Under the pieces are notes generated by a model. That model was not told where the DNA came from and did not search any database. It saw only the letters and a list, made by a program, of their open reading frames with translations. Made by a program: the position numbers and the translations under genes. From Streptomyces sp. A1277 (GTDB taxonomy: Bacteria > Actinomycetota > Actinomycetes > Streptomycetales > Streptomycetaceae): a stretch of 64,000 bases of DNA. Shown piece by piece: positions 39,291 to 47,813 of the stretch (position 1 is the stretch's first letter; every line of letters begins with the position of its first letter). The stretch is from contig NZ_SSBI01000011.1 of NCBI RefSeq assembly GCF_004795015.1, forward strand, positions 62,001 to 126,000, written 5' to 3'.

Positions 39291-41567
39291 GTGATCGAGC
39301 CGCTGCCGGCCGGTAGGGCCCGGCTGATCGGACCCTACCAACTGCTCGGGCTGCTGGGCGCGGGCGGCATGGGTGAGGTGTACCTGGCCAGGCCCGCCGG
39401 AGGTACGGAGGTCACCGGCGAACTGGTCGCGCTCAAGACCATCCGGCCCGACCTGGATCTGGACGACGGCTTCCGGGTCCGCTTCCGTCGCGAGATCGCC
39501 GCCGCCGAGGCCGTGCGCAGCCCGCACACCGCCGCTCTCGTGGGCGGCGACGCGAACGGCCGGCTGCCGTGGCTGGCGACCGAGTACGTGCCGGGCCCCT
39601 CGCTCGCCGAGGCGGTGGCCCGTACCGGCCCGCTCCCCGAACCTGTGGTCCGGGCCGTGGGCGCCGGTCTCGCCCTGGCCCTCGCGGACATGCACGCCGT
39701 GCGCGTCCTGCACCGCGACCTCAAGCCGGGCAACGTGCTCCTGGGTCCGGACGGGCCCAAGGTCATCGACTTCGGGATCGCCCAGGGCTTCGACGCCACC
39801 CAGCTCACCCGTACCGGAGTCGTCGTCGGCAGCCCCGGCTACATCTCGCCCGAGCACGTCAACGGCTCGCGCTCCCTCGTGCCCGCGTCGGACGTGTTCT
39901 GCCTGGGCGCGGTGCTGGCGTTCGCGGCGACGGGCCGGGGGCCGTTCGACGACTCCGACATGGCCGCAGTCATCTACCGGATCTCCCGGGGCGAGGCCGA
40001 ACTCTCCCGCGTACCGCCCGGCCTGCGCACCGTGATCGAGTCCTGCCTGCGCGGCGACCCCGGGGCCCGGCCCACGCCCCGGCAGCTGGCGGACCTGCTG
40101 CTGCCGGACCGCCCGACCCCCGGCGCCTTCCCCTGGACCGACGCGGTAAGCGGTCAGCTGGCCGCCCACGCGTCGGCGGCCGAGGCATGCGCCCGGGCGG
40201 CCGCACCGTCGGCGGCCGCCCCCGCGCTCCCGCCCTCTCCCCCGGCCTTTGCCCCTACGCCGGTCGTGCCCGTGGCCGTCCCGGGCGAGCGAGCCGGCAA
40301 CAGGGGGCCGCGGATCGGGGTGGCGGTGGCGGCGGCGGTGGTGTGCGTCGTCCTGGGCGCGGTGCTGCTTCCGGACCTCTTCGCAGGGGACGGCGGGGAG
40401 GATGGCAAGGCGGGCGGTACGCAACCGACCGCTTCCGCATCCGACGCCGCACGCACGGAGTCCGGACCCGTCGTCTTTCCCGGCGCGGATCCGGGACGCA
40501 CCGGGGACTTCGGGGCGGCGGCAGCGGACGTCTCCACGAAGCCGAAGGGCTGGAAGGCATGGAAGGCCGAGGTCGAGGACGGTCCGGTGGAGTGCGCGCT
40601 CGCGGGTACGTCCCTGGTGTGCGGCGGTCCGCGCCGTGTCACCGTGCTGGACGCGGCGAACGGTGAGCGGCGCTGGCGCACTCCGGAGGGCGAGGGCGCG
40701 ACGGCCCCCGTGTCGGTGGGCGCCGTCCTCGGCACCACCGTCTACGCCTTCGAGGGCAACGCCCTGGTGGCGCGCGACCTGTCCGACGGCAAGGAGCAAT
40801 GGCGCGAACGGCTTCCGGAAGGCTCCCGGTTGGCCGACTCCGTGCAGGTCGGCGACGTCCTCTACTACGCCGCGAAGCCGGCCGGTTCCGGCACCGGCCG
40901 GCTGATCGCCCAGCGACTGACCGGCAAGCGCGCGCAGGTTTGGGACATGGCGTGGCAGGAGCCGGCGGACGAGGCCGAACTGCTTTTCGCCGATGGCCGT
41001 CTCGTCGCGGTCGGCGAGGCCGTCACCGTCCTGAAGGCGGCGGACGGCTCACGGCAGCCGGGCGTCCCGGCGGGCGACCTCAACTGCCGCACACCGGTCC
41101 TCAAGGGAAGGCAACTGCTCTGTTCGGGCTCCGACGGCCTGACGATCGTGGACGTGGAAGCCCCGGACAAGCGCCGCACCGCCGCCCGCGGCGCGGACAT
41201 CGCCTACCGTCCCGCGGTCTCGCGGGACGGCATTGTCGTGGCGAGCAGCAAGAACCAGGTGTCCGCGTTCGGCCTGGCCGACGGACAGCTGCGGTGGGTG
41301 ACGTGTGACTGCGGCGACGGGCTGGAGACGGAGGGCGCGCCGTTCGTCGTCGGTGACAACGCCGTTGTCGTGGAGGGGCACGGGCCCGGCGCCATTCCCC
41401 TGGCCGCCGAGGGAGAACCCCGGCCCACGGGCTCCGGGTTGATCAAGAGCTGGCCCGGCAGGCCCGGAGACCCGCTCGACCCGGCATCCGTCTCGGTCAT
41501 CGCCTCGGGCGACGCGCTGTTCATGAGCTTCGAGAACGGGACGGTCCTCTCTGCCTACGCCCCCTGA
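39291..41567 (+). CDS. Second receptor-like Ser/Thr kinase with PQQ-like propeller
   Basis: 758 residues, paralogue of the preceding gene. Glycine loop GAGGMGEVYL, K49 (VALKTI), HRDLKPGN (D143), DFGIA (D160), GSPGYISPEH. Pro/Ala linker, membrane helix at about 342-363, then an extracellular propeller with VLDAANGERRWRTP, ARDLSDGKEQWRERLP and FGLADGQLRWVTC. The last one contains a Cys pair, CDCGDG, absent from the first kinase. Start: GTG 39291 with GAGGAG 9 nt before it; an open frame extends upstream inside the first kinase. Only 28 bp separate the two genes, so they are co-transcribed. Confidence 0.91.
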   Translation: MIEPLPAGRARLIGPYQLLGLLGAGGMGEVYLARPAGGTEVTGELVALKTIRPDLDLDDGFRVRFRREIAAAEAVRSPHTAALVGGDANGRLPWLATEYVPGPSLAEAVARTGPLPEPVVRAVGAGLALALADMHAVRVLHRDLKPGNVLLGPDGPKVIDFGIAQGFDATQLTRTGVVVGSPGYISPEHVNGSRSLVPASDVFCLGAVLAFAATGRGPFDDSDMAAVIYRISRGEAELSRVPPGLRTVIESCLRGDPGARPTPRQLADLLLPDRPTPGAFPWTDAVSGQLAAHASAAEACARAAAPSAAAPALPPSPPAFAPTPVVPVAVPGERAGNRGPRIGVAVAAAVVCVVLGAVLLPDLFAGDGGEDGKAGGTQPTASASDAARTESGPVVFPGADPGRTGDFGAAAADVSTKPKGWKAWKAEVEDGPVECALAGTSLVCGGPRRVTVLDAANGERRWRTPEGEGATAPVSVGAVLGTTVYAFEGNALVARDLSDGKEQWRERLPEGSRLADSVQVGDVLYYAAKPAGSGTGRLIAQRLTGKRAQVWDMAWQEPADEAELLFADGRLVAVGEAVTVLKAADGSRQPGVPAGDLNCRTPVLKGRQLLCSGSDGLTIVDVEAPDKRRTAARGADIAYRPAVSRDGIVVASSKNQVSAFGLADGQLRWVTCDCGDGLETEGAPFVVGDNAVVVEGHGPGAIPLAAEGEPRPTGSGLIKSWPGRPGDPLDPASVSVIASGDALFMSFENGTVLSAYAP

Positions 41568-41588
41568 CGCTCCGGCCCGGGCGAGAGC

Positions 41589-42179
41589 TCAGTCGTCGTC
41601 CCGGTCGTCCCCGTCGTCATGGCCGCCGTCCGGCCGGTCCGCCGTGACGCCTCCCGTCCTCGCGTCCACGACCAGCTCGCGCGCCGCCCCGTCCTTGCCG
41701 CGCACGTCCACCTCCCAGTGCGCCGCCCCGCCGCGCCTGCCCTCCAGCTCCACCGAGGTCACCGTGCCCTGGGCCGACTTCAGCGCCGCGGCCACCGCCT
41801 CGTCCAGCGTGACGGAGGTCTTCCCGGGCGCGCGCCGGTCGCCGTCGCCGTCGTGGTCGATGTGCTTGCCGAGCACCTTGCCGTTGCCCGCGTCCACCGT
41901 CACGTCGTGCCACGCCCGGTCGGAGCCGTACACATCCAGCTCCCAGACGAGCCCGCCGTCCTCGTCGTCGAGCTCGGCCTCGGTCACCGTGCCCGGGACG
42001 GCCCGCAGACCGGCGGCGACCGCTTCGCCCACCGCGACCCGGGCGGTGGCGCTGCTCGCGGTGCTGCCGCGGCCGGCGCCGTCGTGGCCGTCGTCGTCGG
42101 TGAGGGCGACCGCCGTGGCGGCTGTGCCGCCGGCGAGCACGGCCGCGGTGACGGCGGCGATGACGATCTTGCGCTTCAT
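41589..42179 (-). CDS. Secreted PepSY-domain protein
   Basis: 196 residues. Signal peptide KRKIVIAAVTAAVLAGGTAATAVA, then two PepSY-like units: VGEAVAAGLRAVPGTVTEAEL...VWELDVYGSD and LDEAVAAALKSAQGTVTSVEL...HWEVDVRGKDG, each with the typical (W/Y)EVDV phrase. The C-terminus is Asp/His-rich (DGGHDDGDDRDDD), perhaps binding metal. GGAGG precedes the ATG. Divergent from the two-component genes, a layout where the PepSY protein is often the controlled or sensing partner. It meets the kinase gene tail to tail. Confidence 0.85.
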   Translation of the reverse strand: MKRKIVIAAVTAAVLAGGTAATAVALTDDDGHDGAGRGSTASSATARVAVGEAVAAGLRAVPGTVTEAELDDEDGGLVWELDVYGSDRAWHDVTVDAGNGKVLGKHIDHDGDGDRRAPGKTSVTLDEAVAAALKSAQGTVTSVELEGRRGGAAHWEVDVRGKDGAARELVVDARTGGVTADRPDGGHDDGDDRDDD

Positions 42180-42330
42180 GAGGGTTCCTCCCGCATCGGA
42201 TGTCGCTGGTCGGACGATGTCGCCGGCCGGATTCCTCCGGTGCGACGCAGTCCACACTGCCGGGGCGATGCTGAACGCAGCCTGAAGCCACCTGAAGCCG
42301 TCTTCAGCTTCGGTTTGCGACGCTGTGCAC

Positions 42331-42990
42331 ATGCGCCTGTTGATCGTGGAGGACGAGAAGCGGCTGGCGATCTCCCTGGCCCGGGGGCTCACCGCCGAGG
42401 GATTCGCCGTGGACGTCGTGCACGACGGGGCCGAGGGCCTGCACCGCGCCCTGGACGGTGCGTACGACCTCGTGGTCCTCGACATCATGCTGCCCGGGAT
42501 GAACGGCTACCGGGTCTGCGCCGCCCTGCGCGCCGCCGGCCGCGAGGTGCCCGTCCTGATGCTGACCGCGAAGGACGGCGAGTACGACGAGGCGGAGGGC
42601 CTGGACACGGGCGCCGACGACTACCTGACCAAGCCGTTCAGCTACGTGGTGCTGGTCGCCCGGGTCCGCGCCCTGCTGCGCCGCCGGGGCGGCTCCGCCT
42701 CGCCGGTGCTCACCGTCGGCGCCCTGCGCATGGACACCGCCGCCCGCCGCGTGCACCTCGGCGACGCCGAGACCACCCTGACCGCCAAGGAGTTCGCCGT
42801 CCTCGAACAGCTCGCGCTGCGGGCCGGGCAGGTGGTGAGCAAGGCGGAGATCCTGGAGCACGTCTGGGACTTCGCCTACGACGGCGACCCCAACATCGTC
42901 GAGGTGTACGTGAGCACCCTGCGCCGCAAGCTCGGCGCCGCCGCCATCCGCACGGTGCGCGGCGCCGGTTACCGGCTGGAGGCGCTGTGA
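42331..42990 (+). CDS. OmpR/PhoB-family response regulator
   Basis: 219 residues. Receiver domain 1-115: VEDEKRL (E8, D9), phosphoacceptor D51 in LVVLDIMLPGMNG, LTAKDGEYDEAEGLDTGADDYLTKPF with K101. Winged-helix domain from about 125 (LTAKEFAVLEQLALRAGQVVSKAEIL recognised by LTAKEFAVLE; VYVSTLRRKLG). ATG 42331 or GTG 42325 start. The stop overlaps the kinase start as GTGA. Likely controls the divergent PepSY gene; no direct repeat operator was found in the 151-bp gap. Confidence 0.92.
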   Translation: MRLLIVEDEKRLAISLARGLTAEGFAVDVVHDGAEGLHRALDGAYDLVVLDIMLPGMNGYRVCAALRAAGREVPVLMLTAKDGEYDEAEGLDTGADDYLTKPFSYVVLVARVRALLRRRGGSASPVLTVGALRMDTAARRVHLGDAETTLTAKEFAVLEQLALRAGQVVSKAEILEHVWDFAYDGDPNIVEVYVSTLRRKLGAAAIRTVRGAGYRLEAL

Positions 42991-44420
42991 GATCCGTACG
43001 GGCCAGGGCCGCGCTCGGCGCCACCGTGGTCGTCGCCCTCGCGCTCGGCGTCGCCGGACTCGCCGTCCTGCTCGTCCTGCGCGCCAACCTCACCGACCAG
43101 GCGGGCCTCCAGGCCGAGGTCGCCGCCCGCGAGGTCGCCGGGCAGCTGGCCCTCGACGTGCCGTACGACGAGCTGGAGACGGGCGACGAGGAGGAGCACC
43201 CGGTCCAGGTGACCGACGAGGACGGGCGCGTGGTGGCCGTCTCCGAGGACCTGGAGGCGATCTCCGGCACCGGAACCGACCGGGTCACCCCACAGCGCCT
43301 GCCGGCCCCGTCTGCGGCCGGGGGCGACGAGGACGACGACCGCGACGACGAGGACGACGACCCGGGCCGGGGCGAAGTCTCCACGGACGAGCCCGGCTTC
43401 GGCAACGGCACCGCCACCGTGGACGGCGACCGCGCCGACTACCGGTTCGCCTCGGTCGAGGTGACGGACTCCGCCGGCCGCACCCTGACCGTCCACGCGG
43501 GCGCCCCGCTCGCCGCCGAGCAGCGCGCCGTGAACAGCGTGCGCGCCGCGATGCTGGCCGGGCTGCCCGTCGTGCTCCTCGTCGTCGCCGCGGTGACCTG
43601 GCTGGTGACCCGGCGGGCGCTGCGTCCGGTCGAGGGGATCCGCCGCGAGATGGCGGCGATCACCGCCTCCGAGGACCTGGGCAGACGCGTCCCGGAGCCG
43701 GACTCCCGTGACGAGGTCGCCCGCCTGGCCCGTACGACCAACGAGACGCTCACCGCGCTTGAGGCGTCCGTCGACCGGCAGCGGCGCTTCGTCGCGGACG
43801 CCTCGCACGAACTGCGCAGCCCGATCGCCTCGCTGCGCACCCAGCTGGAGGTGGCCGCCGCCCACCCCGGACTGCTGGACCTGCCGGGCGCGGTCGCCGA
43901 CACCGTACGCCTCCAGGCGCTCGCCGCCGACCTGCTGCTGCTGGCCCGGCTCGACGCGGGGGAGGGGCCGGGCAGGACCCGGCTGGACCTCGGGGCGCTG
44001 ATCCGCCAGGAGGTGTCCCAGCGCACCGGCGACCGCGTCCCCGTCACGGTGTCCGTGCCGGAGTCCGGCGGCCTGGAGGTGACGGGTTCGCGCGGGCAGC
44101 TGGCCCGGGTGGCCGGCAACCTCCTGGACAACGCCCAGCGCCACGCGGACCGTTCGGTGGGCGTCGCCGTGCGCCGGGAGCACGGCGGTGTGGCCGTCGC
44201 GGTCACCGACGACGGGCCGGGGGTGCCGGAGGCGGAGCGCGAGCGCGTCTTCGCGCGCTTCGTACGCCTCGACGACGCCCGCACCCGCGACGAGGGCGGC
44301 GCCGGCCTGGGCCTCGCCATCGCCCGCGACGTGGCCACCCGCCACCACGGCCGGCTGACCGTGACCGACGCCCCGGAGGGCGGCGCCCGCTTCGAACTGT
44401 GGCTGCCGGGTGCCGATTAG
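42987..44420 (+). CDS. Sensor histidine kinase with acidic extracellular insert
   Basis: 477 residues. Two membrane helices (about 7-31 and 187-207) flank a sensor domain containing a run of acidic residues (GGDEDDDRDDEDDDPGRGE). Then HAMP (TRRALRPVEGIRREM), HisKA with the phospho-His in ADASHELRSPIASLRTQ, and HATPase_c with NLLDNAQRHA, DDGPGVPEAERERVFARF and GAGLGLAIARD. The acidic patch may bind a cation or cationic peptide, which agrees with the acidic PepSY partner. It shares 3 bp with the convergent MarR gene. Confidence 0.92.
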   Translation: MRSVRARAALGATVVVALALGVAGLAVLLVLRANLTDQAGLQAEVAAREVAGQLALDVPYDELETGDEEEHPVQVTDEDGRVVAVSEDLEAISGTGTDRVTPQRLPAPSAAGGDEDDDRDDEDDDPGRGEVSTDEPGFGNGTATVDGDRADYRFASVEVTDSAGRTLTVHAGAPLAAEQRAVNSVRAAMLAGLPVVLLVVAAVTWLVTRRALRPVEGIRREMAAITASEDLGRRVPEPDSRDEVARLARTTNETLTALEASVDRQRRFVADASHELRSPIASLRTQLEVAAAHPGLLDLPGAVADTVRLQALAADLLLLARLDAGEGPGRTRLDLGALIRQEVSQRTGDRVPVTVSVPESGGLEVTGSRGQLARVAGNLLDNAQRHADRSVGVAVRREHGGVAVAVTDDGPGVPEAERERVFARFVRLDDARTRDEGGAGLGLAIARDVATRHHGRLTVTDAPEGGARFELWLPGAD

Positions 44421-44887
44421 CCCCGCTGGGTCCGCAGGTGCTCGGCGACCGGGGCCAGGGCGGCGTGCAGTTCGGCCAGGGCCTCGGGGGTGAGCAGGTC
44501 CATGAAGTGCCTGCGGACCGAGGCGACGTGGTGGGGTGCCACCTTCCGCATCGTCTGCGCGCCCTCCTCGGTGAGGACCGCGTACAGGCCGCGGCGGTCC
44601 GACTCGCAGTTCTCCCGGCGGACCAGGCCCGCGCTCTCCATGCGGGTGATCTGGTGCGAGAGCCGGCTCTTGGACTGGAGGGTGGCGCCCGCGAGGTCGC
44701 TCATCCGCATCCGCCGGTCCTCCGACTCCGAGAGGTTCACGAGGATCTCGTAGTCGTTGTTGGTCAGGCCGAACGGCTGGAGGTCCTTCTCCAGCTGGTG
44801 CATCAGCAGCCTGCTGACGTCCAGGTGGGTGCGCCAGGCGCACTGCTCGGCGTCGCTCAGCCAGCGGGTGGCCGTCTCGGTCTCCAT
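44417..44887 (-). CDS. MarR-family regulator
   Basis: 156 residues. Winged HTH at about 45-110 with TNNDYEILVNLSESEDRRMRMSDLAGATLQSKSRLSHQITRMESAGLVRR, recognised by DYEILVNLSE and SRLSHQITRMESAGLV. NCESDRRGLYAVLTEEG is the wing. Alone in its operon, followed by the convergent sensor kinase. The upstream 115 bp contain AT-rich TAGGTAGAATCCAT on the coding strand; no palindrome is evident. The ligand is unknown. Confidence 0.88.
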   Translation of the reverse strand: METETATRWLSDAEQCAWRTHLDVSRLLMHQLEKDLQPFGLTNNDYEILVNLSESEDRRMRMSDLAGATLQSKSRLSHQITRMESAGLVRRENCESDRRGLYAVLTEEGAQTMRKVAPHHVASVRRHFMDLLTPEALAELHAALAPVAEHLRTQRG

Positions 44888-45003
44888 GTATGGATTCTAC
44901 CTAAGAAGTTGAAAGCCGGACGAAGTGTGGTGGTGTGACACCCGGCACGGCACGGGCCGGGACGGGGCGCAGACGTTCGACGTCACACTCCGCAGACTAC
45001 CGT

Positions 45004-45768
45004 TCACAACCCGAAGCGACGCTGGAGGTCCCCCAGCTGACCCGGCGCGCGAGGGGCGGACCCGTGTTGACCGCCACCGCCCGGCACCCCCGGCTGCTGC
45101 GGCGTCGCCCCCGTCGGCTGCTCGGCCATCAGCGCCTCGGACGACTGGAGCAGCACCGTACCCGCGCCCACGAACTCGAACTGGTGCTCCTCGCCCGAGG
45201 CCCCGCCGATCCCGGTGAGCCCGCGCAGCCCGCCCAACACGCCGGTCATGTAGCCGTGGTCGTAGTGGTGGCAGGGCGAGGGGCAGTCCGCCCAGCCCAC
45301 CAGCGCCTGCGGGTCCACCCGCAGCGGCGGCTCCATGAAGACCACCGGGCCGTTGGAGGCGGCGACGAACTTCCCCGTGCCGATCAGCGTCAGGAACCCC
45401 GGCACGATCGACTGCTTCAGCGCCAGCGAGGGCTGGTAGGCCAGCAGGTTGCCGGAGCGGATCGTCAGGTTCCCGTCCTCCAGGTCGTAGGAGTTCACGT
45501 CGAACGCCCGGTCCGCGAGCAGCATCTTGCCGCTGCCCTCGGCCACCACCCAGTCGCTCGCGTGCAGCGGCGAGTGGAAGCTCGACCGGACCAGCCGCTC
45601 GAACCGGCCGTGCCCGATGCCGTTGAAGTCGATCCGCCCGTAGTAGGCGATCATCTTGCCCTTCTGCAGGAACCACTGGCTCCCCTTGAGCTCCACGCAG
45701 AAGGTGTAGGAGTTGACGTTGTCGTCCGACGGCAGCGTCATCGGGTCGAAGACCACGGGCCCGCTCAC
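45004..45768 (-). CDS. AIM24-family protein (third of three)
   Basis: 254 residues. The AIM24 beta-rich fold is seen from GSQWFLQKGKMIAYYGRIDF, FLTLIGTGKFVAAS and LRVDPQALVGW. It differs from its two upstream paralogues by an insertion with CPSPCHHYDHGYM (possible metal site) and by a Gln/Gly/Pro tail ending LQRRFGL. GTG 45768 overlaps the previous stop as GTGA. Members have been called DUF124 or TIGR00266; their role in bacteria is not known. Confidence 0.85.
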   Translation of the reverse strand: MSGPVVFDPMTLPSDDNVNSYTFCVELKGSQWFLQKGKMIAYYGRIDFNGIGHGRFERLVRSSFHSPLHASDWVVAEGSGKMLLADRAFDVNSYDLEDGNLTIRSGNLLAYQPSLALKQSIVPGFLTLIGTGKFVAASNGPVVFMEPPLRVDPQALVGWADCPSPCHHYDHGYMTGVLGGLRGLTGIGGASGEEHQFEFVGAGTVLLQSSEALMAEQPTGATPQQPGVPGGGGQHGSAPRAPGQLGDLQRRFGL

Positions 45769-46415
45769 AGCTTCTCCTCCGACGCCTGTACGTACACCGC
45801 ACCACTGCCGCTCAGCTCCAGCTGGAACCCCTCGCCCGAGCCGCGCCCCACCATCTCGCGCCAGCCGAGCGCGGTGGAGAGCTTGTTGCGCACCTCGCCG
45901 TGGTGGGCGACGTACGCCTGCGGGTCCACGTGCACGTCCCGGCCCGGGGCGATCGGCAGCTCGATGACCCCGCCGTGCGCCATCACCGCCACCGCGCCGT
46001 GCCCCTTGAGCGTCGTGGTGAACAGGCCCTGCCCGGTCACCTGGCCGCGCACCATGCCCATCACCCCGCCCTGCGAGCCCATGAACATCGTGCCCTGCTG
46101 GAGCGTCCCGTCGAAGGCGAGCAGCCGGTCCGCCTCCACGTACAGGGTGTCCCCGGAGAGGTTGATCACCTGGATGTGGTGGCCGCCGTGGCCGAACATC
46201 ACCGTGCCGTTGCCCTCCACCGTCATCAGCGGGGTCGCCTCGTTCGCCATCCGGCGGCCGATCATCGACATCATCCCGCCCTGGCCGCCCTGGATGTTCG
46301 GCGTGAACGCCACCTCGCCGCGGTAGGCGAGCATCGCCCCGCGCTGGCTGAACATCTTCTGGCCGGGGACCACCGTCGCCTCGACCATCTTCGAGTTGAT
46401 CTCACGGAACGGCAT
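45765..46415 (-). CDS. AIM24-family protein (second of three)
   Basis: 216 residues. Repeated features with its neighbours: QRGAMLAYRGEVAF, GQGLFTTTLKGHGAVAVMAHG, VHVDPQAYVAHHGEV, RGSGEGFQLELSGSGAVYVQASE. The ATG shares its A with the stop of the upstream gene (TGATG), so reinitiation is likely. No signal peptide or membrane helix, hence a cytoplasmic protein. Gly/Met-rich piece GGQGGMMSMIGRRM is unusual. Confidence 0.85.
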   Translation of the reverse strand: MPFREINSKMVEATVVPGQKMFSQRGAMLAYRGEVAFTPNIQGGQGGMMSMIGRRMANEATPLMTVEGNGTVMFGHGGHHIQVINLSGDTLYVEADRLLAFDGTLQQGTMFMGSQGGVMGMVRGQVTGQGLFTTTLKGHGAVAVMAHGGVIELPIAPGRDVHVDPQAYVAHHGEVRNKLSTALGWREMVGRGSGEGFQLELSGSGAVYVQASEEKL

Positions 46416-47047
46416 CAGACGTCCCCCCCGATCGTGTTCCGCTCGCTGGGCTGCACGTAGACCAGTCCCTCGCCCTCGAAACGGATCTGGAACGACTCGC
46501 CCGAGCCCTCGCCCATCAGCGTCCGGAAGTTCACCCCGGACTGGAAGTGCTGCTGGAGGTTGCCCTGATGGGCGATGTAGGCGCCCGGGTCGACGAACAG
46601 CGGGTACTGGGCGGAGACCCGCAGCACCACGGCCGAGCCGTCCGACATGATCGCCGCCTGGCCCGTCCCCTCCACGGTGGTGGTGAACAGGCCGTTGCCC
46701 GTCGCACCGCCGCGCAGCCCGGTGAACGTGGTGCCGGTGCGCAGCCCCGCGTCGGTGCAGAGCAGATTGCTCGCCTCGACGTACAGCTTGTCGCCGTGCA
46801 GCGAGACGAGGTTGATCTCGCTCGCGCGGTCGGCGAAGTAGCAGGTGCCCTGCCCGGTCACCTGCATCACGGCCATGGATTCGCCGGTCAGCCTGCGGGT
46901 CACCATCCCGCGCAGCCCGTCACCGCCGCCCGTCATCTTCTTGAACGACATCTGGCCCTCGTACGCGACCATGGAGCCGTTCTTCGCCTTGACGGCATCG
47001 CCGGTCAGATCGACGGCGAGCGTCTTGCTTCCCTGGAGTCGGAACAT
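46415..47047 (-). CDS. AIM24-family protein (first of three)
   Basis: 210 residues. AIM24 features: NGSMVAYEGQMSFKKM, NGLFTTTVEGTGQAAIMSDG, LFVDPGAYIAHQGNLQ, EGSGESFQIRFEGEGLVYVQPSE. Start ATG 47047 or GTG 47053. Leads a translationally coupled three-gene operon of paralogues (one 1-base and one 4-base overlap), which suggests a fixed-ratio hetero-oligomer. Divergent from a DUF3817 gene across 245 bp. Confidence 0.85.
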   Translation of the reverse strand: MFRLQGSKTLAVDLTGDAVKAKNGSMVAYEGQMSFKKMTGGGDGLRGMVTRRLTGESMAVMQVTGQGTCYFADRASEINLVSLHGDKLYVEASNLLCTDAGLRTGTTFTGLRGGATGNGLFTTTVEGTGQAAIMSDGSAVVLRVSAQYPLFVDPGAYIAHQGNLQQHFQSGVNFRTLMGEGSGESFQIRFEGEGLVYVQPSERNTIGGDV

Positions 47048-47292
47048 TGCCACCCGGCGAAAATAGCGGCATCCACCGCCACCGGAACAGGGGCGGCGAC
47101 CCGATGGACCGCCCCGGACCGCCCCTGATACGCATCCGGTACGGGACCCGGACGCAATCGGGACGTACTTCTTACGGGCTCCCCCCTCGGCCCCCGCCCC
47201 CGCCGCCGGACGGCCGGAGCCGCGATGTCACAATGGTGCCGCTTGTGCGTGCGTTCACAAGCCGTCACGACCCTCCCACCGAAGGTGCCCCC

Positions 47293-47643
47293 GTGGACAT
47301 CAAGACCGCTACCGCCCTGCACCGGCTGCGCCTCATCTCGATTCCCGAGGCGCTGTCCTTCCCGGCGCTGATCCTCTTCGGCTCGGTCCTGAGCCGGATC
47401 TCCGACATCGACTTCCTGATGATGCCGCTCGGCATGCTGCACGGCGTGCTCTTCGTCATCTACGTCGTCCTGCTGCTGGACGTGTGGGCGAAGACCAAGT
47501 GGCCGCTCAAGCGCGTCGCGTTCTTCTTCCTGCTCTGCGTGCTGCCCTTCGGCGGCCTGTACGGCGACAAGGTGCTCAAGCGCTACGAGGCCGACAGCGT
47601 CATCGCCGCCCGGGCCCGCCGGGAAGGCACGGTCAGCGCATGA
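47293..47643 (+). CDS. DUF3817-family membrane protein
   Basis: 116 residues with about three membrane helices. Family features: GMLHGVLFVIYVVLLLDV, AKTKWPLKR and GGLYGDKVLKR. Function unknown; it is common in actinobacteria. GTG 47293 with GAAGG upstream. A second family member lies 3.2 kb away (50.87 kb). The next start overlaps its stop (ATGA), where related genomes carry an MTH1187 thiamine-binding-family gene. Confidence 0.85.
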   Translation: MDIKTATALHRLRLISIPEALSFPALILFGSVLSRISDIDFLMMPLGMLHGVLFVIYVVLLLDVWAKTKWPLKRVAFFFLLCVLPFGGLYGDKVLKRYEADSVIAARARREGTVSA

Positions 47644-47750
47644 TCGTCGCCGGCCGGGTCTCCCTCGTCCTGAAGGCGGACATCCGCCCCGGCGTCACCG
47701 ACGGACTGACCTCCAAGGTCGAGACGGTCGAGCGGTACCTCGCCGACTGA
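47640..47750 (+). pseudogene. Internally deleted MTH1187/thiamine-binding-family gene (36 codons left)
   Basis: The frame reads MIVAGRVSLVLKADIRPGVT... to a stop after AD. The first four residues MIVA match the family start (MIVAFSVTP), and the rest (GRVSLVLKADIRPG then SKVETVERYLA) matches the family C-terminus (PRVSLVLKADIRPG...KVESVE), as I recall it. The ~55-60 residues between are missing without shifting the frame. The start overlaps the DUF3817 stop as ATGA, the coupling kept from the intact gene. It may still make a 36-residue peptide; I treat it as a remnant. Confidence 0.65.
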
Positions 47751-47760
47751 CTCCCCCCGT

Positions 47761-47811
47761 ACGCATGTACGTACTTGCGTCACGAGCCCCTGCCCCCGAG
47801 GCGGGGGCTCG
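47761..47811. terminator. Terminator region between convergent genes
   Basis: CGAGCCCC (47783-47790) pairs with GGGGCTCG (47804-47811), with a GC-rich loop that can pair internally. Just before it ACGCATGTAC/GTACTTGCGT (47761-47780) is a near-perfect 20-bp palindrome. It separates the remnant gene from the convergent ArsR gene. Confidence 0.65.
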
Positions 47812-47813
47812 CG

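Noticed and set aside
41619..42986. Upstream extension of the sensor-kinase frame by about 450 codons
   Set aside because: It runs antisense through the PepSY gene and out of frame through the response regulator; the real start is the GTG overlapping the regulator stop.
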